From: AC-69 sp036519575
Lineage (GTDB): Bacteria > Actinomycetota > UBA4738 > HRBIN12
Length of the DNA: 18,651 bases
NCBI GenBank assembly: GCA_036519575.1
Contig: DATDKZ010000004.1
Coordinates: 1 to 18,651 of the forward strand
Reading direction: 5' to 3'
Below are positions 14,123-18,651 of this stretch, in pieces; within the stretch, counting starts at the first letter, position 1; the number at the start of each line of letters is the position of its first letter. A program made the translations under genes and the position numbers. The notes under the pieces are model-generated. The model ran no database searches, was not told where the DNA came from, and saw only the letters and a list, made by a program, of their open reading frames with translations.

Positions 14123-14635
14123 ATGGCCGAGTACAAGGAAGTTCGGGTCGAGCGCCTGTTCCTGAAGGTCCCGAACACCGACAAGCTGCGCAAGACGGCC
14201 GCAGGCCGGCATCGCCATCTGTTGGCGAGCGGATGGCGGGAGCTGGAGCGGAAGCTGGAGTTCGATCACGTGAGGATCCGCTACGAGCGGACGGGCCACA
14301 CTCCCCTCAAGTCCCGCCTGCCCAAGGGCGAGGCCGAGGTCCCACGGATGGATCGGCGTCCACGCGGCCAGTTCGGCGGGGGCGGCCGGGGCTTCGGCGG
14401 ACGTGGCGGCGGTCGCGGCGGGCCTCGGGGAGGAGGCGGCGGTCCAGGTGGGCGAGGTGGTCCGAGCGCCGGGCGTGGAGCCGGAGGACGCGGCCCCCAG
14501 ACCCCCGCGGGCCCCCAGCCCGGCGGCGCCCCGGCACCCGCGGGCCCCCAGCCCGGTGTCGCCCCGGCACCCGCGGGCCCCCAGCCTGGAAGCGCCCCGC
14601 CCTCGTCCGCTCCACCGCCCGAGACCCAGAAGTAG
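14123..14635 (+). CDS. Small protein with Gly/Arg-rich and Pro-rich repeat tail, function unknown
   Basis: This 170-residue protein has two clearly different parts. Residues 1-79 are basic and probably folded (MAEYKEVRVERLFLKVP, HLLASGWRELERKLEFDHV, IRYERTGHTPLKSRLP). I do not recognise the family. Residues 80-124 are almost only Gly and Arg with RGG-like spacing (GFGGRGGGRGGPRGG), and 128-160 are three 11-residue repeats of the form PAGPQPGxAPA/P. The tail is predicted to be disordered. Gly/Arg-rich tails commonly bind nucleic acid, so an RNA- or DNA-binding role is a reasonable guess but no more. There is no signal peptide or membrane segment. It follows ligC by 41 bp on the same strand and precedes the aminomutase gene. 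Confidence 0.75.
   Translation: MAEYKEVRVERLFLKVPNTDKLRKTAAGRHRHLLASGWRELERKLEFDHVRIRYERTGHTPLKSRLPKGEAEVPRMDRRPRGQFGGGGRGFGGRGGGRGGPRGGGGGPGGRGGPSAGRGAGGRGPQTPAGPQPGGAPAPAGPQPGVAPAPAGPQPGSAPPSSAPPPETQK
14504..14602 (+). repeat. Three tandem 33-bp repeats inside the coding region
   Basis: Units at 14504-14536, 14537-14569 and 14570-14602 each begin CCCGCGGGCCCCCAGCC and encode PAGPQPGxAPA/P. The first two units differ mainly in the codon for the variable residue, and the third has a few more changes. Near identity at DNA level suggests recent duplication or slippage, so copy number may vary between strains. Confidence 0.85.
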
Positions 14636-14642
14636 CCTTTCA

Positions 14643-14659
14643 GCCGAAGATCCTTCGGC
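14643..14659 (+). terminator. 7-bp hairpin after the 14123 gene, possible terminator
   Basis: GCCGAAG (14643-14649) pairs exactly with CTTCGGC (14653-14659) around a 3-nt loop, starting eight bases after the stop codon at 14633-14635. It is followed by CATTTCCC, which contains only a short T run. Position and stem support a weak intrinsic terminator separating this gene from kamA. Confidence 0.45.
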
Positions 14660-14695
14660 CATTTCCCTCAGAAGCCGGACAGACCCTCCCTGGGT

Positions 14696-14701
14696 TAGGA
14701 T
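14696..14701 (+). promoter_or_regulatory. -10-like TAGGAT upstream of the KamA-like gene
   Basis: TAGGAT at 14696-14701 matches the TANNNT pattern and lies in the 134-bp gap after the hairpin at 14643-14659. GACA at 14678-14681 could belong to a -35, but the spacing is short. The resulting leader before the GTG at 14770 would be about 60 bases. Confidence 0.28.
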
Positions 14702-14769
14702 TGAGTATCGTTCCGTTCGCCGCTTCAGGTTTTCCTACGGGCGGCCGAGTAGGGATGAAGGGAGGTCGG

Positions 14770-16188
14770 GTGAGCGAGGAGCACGCCGTCCACGGCAAGG
14801 TGGAGCGGCCCAGGCACGAGCCGGGCAAGGCCCACGCCGCCGAGCAGCCGTTCCCCTATCCGCTTAAGCGGGAGTTCGTCGAGCCCGACTGGGCCCGTTT
14901 CCCAGCCTATGCCGGCGTCACCAGCGAGGAGTGGGAGAGCGCCCAGTGGCAGCGCGCTCACACGGTGAAGAACCTGGCCGAGTTCAAGCGGGCGCTGGGC
15001 GATCACCTGGACGAGGAACTGCTCGCCGACATCGAGCGCGATCAGCAGGAGCGGGCCACGATGTCGATGCTCATCCCGCCCCAGATGATCAACACGATCG
15101 ACGAGCGCGACCTGCGGGGCGACCCCGTGCGCAGGTACATGGCGCCCACCTACTCCGACCGGCATCCCGAGTGGACTTCCCACCCCATGGCGGCGCGCGA
15201 CAGCCTCCACGAGGCCGAGATGTGGGCCGTGGAGGGCCTCACCCACCGGTACCCCACGAAGGTGCTGGCCGAGATGATCTCGACGTGCCCGCAGTACTGC
15301 GGCCACTGCACCCGGATGGACCTCGTGGGGAACGACACGGCACAGATCCTCAAGTACAAGTTCGAGGCGAAGCAGCAGGAGCGATGGGACGCCATGCTCG
15401 AGTACCTGCGGCGGACCCCGTCCGTGCGGGACGTGGTGGTCTCCGGCGGCGACGTGGCGAACATCCCGGTCAAGCGCCTCGAAGAGTTCGTCCTCGCCCT
15501 GCTCGACGTCCCGAACATCCGTGACATCCGGCTAGCCACGAAAGGGTTGATGGGTCTCCCGCAGCACTTCCTCCAGGATGACGTGCTGAAGGGCTACGAG
15601 GCGATGGCCAGGCGAGCCCGCGAGCGCGACGTGGACATCGCCATCCACACGCACATCAACGCGGCCCAGCAGGTCACGCCGCTCGTGGCCAGGGCCGTGG
15701 GCAAGCTGCTTGATATGGGGTATCGAGACGTTCGGAACCAGGGGGTCCTCCTCCGCGGGGTGAACACCACACCCGAGGCGCTCCTGGAGCTGTGCTTCAC
15801 CCTGCTCGACCACGGCAAGGTCATGCCGTACTACTTCTACATGTGCGACATGATCCCCAACTCGGAGCACTGGCGGACCTCCTTGGGGGAGGCCCAGGAC
15901 CTTCAGTACGCGTTGCTCGGTTACCTGCCGGGGTTCGCCACCCCACGGGTGGTCTGCGACGTGCCGTTCGTGGGCAAGCGGTGGGTCCACATGGCCAAGA
16001 ACTACGACCGGGCCCTCGGCATCTCCTCCTGGACGAAGAACTACCGCACCGGGATCGAGTTCGACGACCCCGACGCGCTCTCTCGCGAATATCCGTACTA
16101 CGACCCCGTCTACACACTGCCCGAGGAGGGACAGGAGTACTGGCGGGAGTTCGTCCGCAAGGGACGGCGCGAGCTTCAGCCGGTCTGA
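14770..16188 (+). CDS. KamA-family radical SAM enzyme, lysine 2,3-aminomutase-like
   Basis: GTG 14770 is preceded by AAGGGAGG (14758-14765), giving 472 residues. ATG 14755 in the same frame is an alternative. The frame is open far upstream, but only as a shadow of the previous gene. The radical SAM cluster motif is Cys173-x3-Cys177-x2-Cys180 (TCPQYCGHCTR). SGGD follows, then HTHINAAQQVTP and NQGVLLRGVN. Comparing by eye with clostridial lysine 2,3-aminomutase, the Arg after the cluster (HCTR), Asp360 (YMCD), Asp397 and the PLP lysine Lys403 (DVPFVGK) all seem kept, which fits lysine as substrate. The PLP loop is one residue shorter than DAPGGGGK, and the usual RRRF after the cluster is MDLV, so it is a divergent subgroup. 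No beta-lysine acetyltransferase (ablB) is nearby. The gene converges with the PotD-like gene. Confidence 0.82.
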   Translation: MSEEHAVHGKVERPRHEPGKAHAAEQPFPYPLKREFVEPDWARFPAYAGVTSEEWESAQWQRAHTVKNLAEFKRALGDHLDEELLADIERDQQERATMSMLIPPQMINTIDERDLRGDPVRRYMAPTYSDRHPEWTSHPMAARDSLHEAEMWAVEGLTHRYPTKVLAEMISTCPQYCGHCTRMDLVGNDTAQILKYKFEAKQQERWDAMLEYLRRTPSVRDVVVSGGDVANIPVKRLEEFVLALLDVPNIRDIRLATKGLMGLPQHFLQDDVLKGYEAMARRARERDVDIAIHTHINAAQQVTPLVARAVGKLLDMGYRDVRNQGVLLRGVNTTPEALLELCFTLLDHGKVMPYYFYMCDMIPNSEHWRTSLGEAQDLQYALLGYLPGFATPRVVCDVPFVGKRWVHMAKNYDRALGISSWTKNYRTGIEFDDPDALSREYPYYDPVYTLPEEGQEYWREFVRKGRRELQPV

Positions 16189-16195
16189 CCCGGCT
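16178..16195. terminator. 6-bp inverted repeat across convergent stop codons, possible bidirectional terminator
   Basis: AGCCGG (16178-16183) and CCGGCT (16190-16195) are exact complements around a 6-nt loop that contains the kamA stop codon. The right arm reaches the first base of the stop codon of the facing gene. There is no U-tract. Only six bases separate the two stops, so any terminator must lie in coding sequence. Confidence 0.3.
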
Positions 16196-17418
16196 CAGGC
16201 CTCCGTGACCTGGTTGAACAGGTCGAAGTACTGCTGGAACTCCTCCTCGGACAGGGCCTTGTACTCGTGCAAGTTCGCCTCCGACGGATCGCCCGGAGGG
16301 AACAGCAACGGGCTCTGGGAAAGGGTCTCGTAATACCGGCGGTTCCCACCCTTGGACTCTCGGGCCTTCTGCGCCATGAGCTCCTGGACGCCCTTCACCG
16401 GGGTCATGTACAGGACCCAGTCGGTCACCTGCACCGCGATCTCGGGACGGTAGAACCAGTCGAGGAACAGGTGCGCATCGGTGGGGTGCTCGGCGTGCTG
16501 GGGGATCTCCATCGGCGTCACCCAGATGACGCCTCCTTCCTCGGGCACCACGAACTCGAGGTCGGGCGCCCCGCCGAGGTACTTGTAGTAGAAGACGTCG
16601 CCGGACCAGGCCATCGTGGCCCACGTGTCCCCGCCCACCATGGCGTCGGTGTAGTCCTGCCCGTAGTACTTTCGCACGACGCCCGAGTCGCGCTGCTCGA
16701 TGAGCTTCTCCTGCGCTCGGGTAGCGTCGTCGATCGTTGCCTCCTGCGGATCCACTCCCAGCATCAGCAGGGTCAGTGTCATCGTGTCCACCATCTCGGT
16801 GAGCATGCCGACATGGCCGGCCAGCCGCTCGTCCCACAGGTCGGCGAACCTCTTCAGCTCGAAGCCGGTCAGCTTGGGGTTGTAGGCGATGCCGGTGATC
16901 CCGCCCTGCCAGGGCACGCTGTGGGCGTTGTCGGGGTCATACACGGGATCCCTGAACGCCGGTAGCAGGTTCGCTTCGACGTTCGGCAGCCGGTCGTGGT
17001 GGAGCTCCTCCAGCCACCCGCCCCGGTTCATCCGCGTGACCACCCAGTCGGAGAGCGTGATGAGGTCCCACCCCGTGGGTTGGTCGGCCTGGAACAGGGG
17101 GACGAGCTTGGCGAAGAACTCCTGGTTGTCGTTGATGATCTCGCGGTACGTCACGTCGATGTCGTACTTGGATTGGAAAGCCTCGAGCGTCGGCCGATGA
17201 CCTCCCTTCGCCCGGTCGATGTACAGCGGCCACTGGGCCACCGTGAGCTGGTGTGCGAGGGGCGGGAGCGCGCTGGGCGGGGCGGCCGGGGTCTCTGCGC
17301 TGGCACACGCCGCGAGGAACGCGGCCGCGGTCATCCCCATCCCTCCCCGCCCGGCGCCTCGAAGCAGCTGCCGGCGGGAGAACGATCGATCCATCCACGT
17401 CGTCGAGCGGTCCGTCAC
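16195..17418 (-). CDS. PotD-like polyamine-binding lipoprotein of an ABC transporter
   Basis: GTG 17418 with a GGGGGAG-type ribosome site just upstream gives 407 residues. The open frame continues beyond it without a start signal. The N-terminus combines a twin-arginine motif (SRRQLL, Arg15-Arg16) with a lipobox LAAC ending at Cys38, so it is probably exported folded by Tat and lipid-anchored. The mature part fits the spermidine/putrescine-binding PotD/PotF family: LTVAQWPLYID, FQSKYDIDVTYREI, DLITLSDWVVTRM, VPWQGGITGIAYNP, GDTWATMAWSGD, EEGGVIWVTPMEIP and AHLFLDWFYRPE. It would deliver a polyamine or similar cation to PotABC-type permease subunits, but none is present in the window. The upstream gene on the same strand (74 bp away) is a membrane protein of a different type. 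Exact ligand unknown. Confidence 0.87.
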   Translation of the reverse strand: MTDRSTTWMDRSFSRRQLLRGAGRGGMGMTAAAFLAACASAETPAAPPSALPPLAHQLTVAQWPLYIDRAKGGHRPTLEAFQSKYDIDVTYREIINDNQEFFAKLVPLFQADQPTGWDLITLSDWVVTRMNRGGWLEELHHDRLPNVEANLLPAFRDPVYDPDNAHSVPWQGGITGIAYNPKLTGFELKRFADLWDERLAGHVGMLTEMVDTMTLTLLMLGVDPQEATIDDATRAQEKLIEQRDSGVVRKYYGQDYTDAMVGGDTWATMAWSGDVFYYKYLGGAPDLEFVVPEEGGVIWVTPMEIPQHAEHPTDAHLFLDWFYRPEIAVQVTDWVLYMTPVKGVQELMAQKARESKGGNRRYYETLSQSPLLFPPGDPSEANLHEYKALSEEEFQQYFDLFNQVTEA

Positions 17419-17492
17419 CTCTCCCCCCTCGTGATCCGACCCAAAGGTTCCGCGTATCCTGCCACAGCGTCGGCGGAAACCGGGTCGGGCCG

Positions 17493-18651
17493 TCAGGCTT
17501 CCGGCGGGAGTTCGAACACGAACCACCCTTCCGCGGAGGCGGCGGGCATCGACGCGAGCGGCGACCCGGCCGGGGGCGACGTCGGAAGGGCGACGAACAG
17601 CCGCTCGCCCGGCGAAACGGAGCCGCGAAGCGCCGCAAGCGACGCTGCATCGGTCCCCGCCAGGCCCCGGCCGGCGCATCGGGACGCGAACGCCAGCTGA
17701 GGGAAGGCGCTTGGGCTGGCGACCACGCATGGATTGCCGGCCGCGAGCCCGCGCATCTCGTCCCCGACGGAGGCGACCACGTCGCGGGCGGCCGCCGCGT
17801 TGGTCCCGATCGTGCGCGCCGTCCCCACCTGCCACGCTGTCAATCCGGTGAGGACGGCCACGGCGGCGGCGCCACCGATCCGACGGGCGGGGCCCCCGCT
17901 CAGGAGCGAGAGCAGGCCGGTCGCCGCGGGGAGCGAGAGCAGGGCGTAGGCCGGGAGCAGGAACCGGGGCGCGAGGCCGGACACGAGCACGAGATACTCG
18001 GCAGCCAGGGCCGAGCCCCCAAACACGGCGCACAGGACCGTCCCCCGCATGGGAGGGCGGGTTCGCACCACGGCCACTCCGGCGACGGCCGCCGTGGTCC
18101 CCCACCACAGCACGCCGGCGAGTGGCACGTCGACGTGCGCTTCCGGGCCGATGATCGGCCCGTTCGTCAGGGCGAGGTTCTGGAGCACCCGCTCCCCCAC
18201 TCCGAGGGCGGTCAGATGGCCGAGAGCGGCGGCCTCGCGTATCGCTCGCGCCGGACCGCCGAAACGCACCGACATCTCGAAGAGCCAGGCTCCCCAGCCG
18301 ATGGCCAGCCCCGCACCCACCGACACCAACTGGCGTCTCGACGACCGGCGGAACAGCAGGACGTACAACGCCAGCGCCCCGCTCAGCACCAGGGCGTCAG
18401 CCGGCCGGATCAGTGCCATGAGGCCGACGAGGACCGCGGCGGCGATCGGGCCCCACCGAGCGCCGTCCTCCGCCCGGCGGACGAACGCTCCGGCGGCGGC
18501 CACGGCCAGCACGGCGGCCCACAGGTTCGGCATGACCTCCGACCCGTAGAACAGCCCAACCCAAGTGGACGCGAACAGGAACGCCGCCACCGGCACCCCC
18601 AAGCCCAGCGCCGGGACCCACAGGAGGAAGCTCCCGACGAGGGCGACCGAC
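17493..18651 (-). CDS. Polytopic membrane protein, probable GT-C (GT39/ArnT-type) glycosyltransferase, 5' truncated by window edge
   Basis: The frame is open to the edge of the window, so the N-terminus is missing. The TTG at 18602 is not a convincing start, because membrane-like sequence (FLLWVPALGLG) continues upstream of it. About eight to ten hydrophobic helices follow, with segments such as ASTWVGLFYGSEVMPNLWAA, GLMALIRPADALVL and RFLLPAYALLSLPAATGLL, then a soluble C-terminal part of about 90 residues ending FVFELPPEA. The SE-MPNLWAA and LIRPADALV segments resemble the central region of lipid-linked sugar transferases of the GT-C fold. The diagnostic acidic motif of the first loop lies outside the window, so the call is by pattern only. 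It is upstream of the PotD-like gene with a 74-bp gap and may or may not share a transcript. Confidence 0.6.
   Translation of the reverse strand, partial: SVALVGSFLLWVPALGLGVPVAAFLFASTWVGLFYGSEVMPNLWAAVLAVAAAGAFVRRAEDGARWGPIAAAVLVGLMALIRPADALVLSGALALYVLLFRRSSRRQLVSVGAGLAIGWGAWLFEMSVRFGGPARAIREAAALGHLTALGVGERVLQNLALTNGPIIGPEAHVDVPLAGVLWWGTTAAVAGVAVVRTRPPMRGTVLCAVFGGSALAAEYLVLVSGLAPRFLLPAYALLSLPAATGLLSLLSGGPARRIGGAAAVAVLTGLTAWQVGTARTIGTNAAAARDVVASVGDEMRGLAAGNPCVVASPSAFPQLAFASRCAGRGLAGTDAASLAALRGSVSPGERLFVALPTSPPAGSPLASMPAASAEGWFVFELPPEA

Noticed and set aside
14360..14494. Gly-rich GC repeats considered as a CRISPR or non-coding repeat array
   Set aside because: There are no regular spacers. 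The repeats keep the reading frame and encode a Gly/Arg-rich tail.
14116..14769. Long extension of the KamA-like frame upstream through the 14123 gene
   Set aside because: It is the shadow of the Gly- and Pro-rich codons of the preceding gene. The peptide is Arg/Pro-rich noise until the GTG at 14770 with its ribosome site.
17419..18108. Extension of the PotD-like frame upstream to 18108
   Set aside because: It runs antisense-like through the adjacent membrane-protein gene in another frame and gives Arg/Gly-rich noise. The Tat signal needs a start near 17418.

Overview
The window is GC-rich throughout, with strongly G/C-ending codons, frequent GTG starts and actinobacterial-type gene content. 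That content includes a TetR C-terminus, a LigC-like ATP-dependent DNA ligase, a short transketolase, Tat/lipobox solute-binding proteins, and several genes with a TANNNT -10 box placed directly before the start codon. It most likely comes from a high-GC actinobacterium (Actinomycetota), perhaps from a soil metagenome. This assignment is inference. No tRNA, rRNA, CRISPR array, insertion sequence or phage gene was seen, and gene spacing is tight.

Layout. 2-184: end of a TetR-family regulator. 272-1843 (+): secreted PhoX/DUF839-like protein. 1872-3053 (-): kbl, and 3606-4664 (-): tdh, the two-step threonine-to-glycine pathway, with a small unrelated gene (3114-3602, +) inserted between them in the opposite orientation. 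4714-4934 (-): a small membrane-protein reading frame that appears broken by one missing base. 5058-5909 (+): lipoprotein of unknown function. 6044-7936 (+): PAS-GGDEF-EAL c-di-GMP enzyme. 7949-9142 (-): DEAD-box RNA helicase. 9322-11043 (+): adenine deaminase. 11050-12879 (-): transketolase. 13014-14081 (+): LigC-like DNA ligase, followed by a small protein with a Gly/Arg-rich tail and three 33-bp repeats (14123-14635), then a lysine 2,3-aminomutase-like radical SAM enzyme (14770-16188). 16195-17418 (-): PotD-like polyamine-binding lipoprotein. 17493-window end (-): multi-membrane-span protein, probably a GT-C type glycosyltransferase, truncated by the window edge.

How it fits together. Most of this is housekeeping or catabolic: threonine breakdown, purine salvage, pentose phosphate pathway, amine and lysine chemistry. 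One signalling enzyme and one DNA-repair ligase are added to that. There is no convincing multi-gene novel system. Genes alternate in orientation, so the window has five convergent pairs with gaps of 3 to 28 bp, some with inverted repeats lying over the stop codons. The observations most worth a second look are the frameshifted small gene upstream of tdh, the divergent KamA-like enzyme, the RGG-like repeat protein between ligC and kamA, and the repeated TACCCT-N6/7-ATG start architecture.
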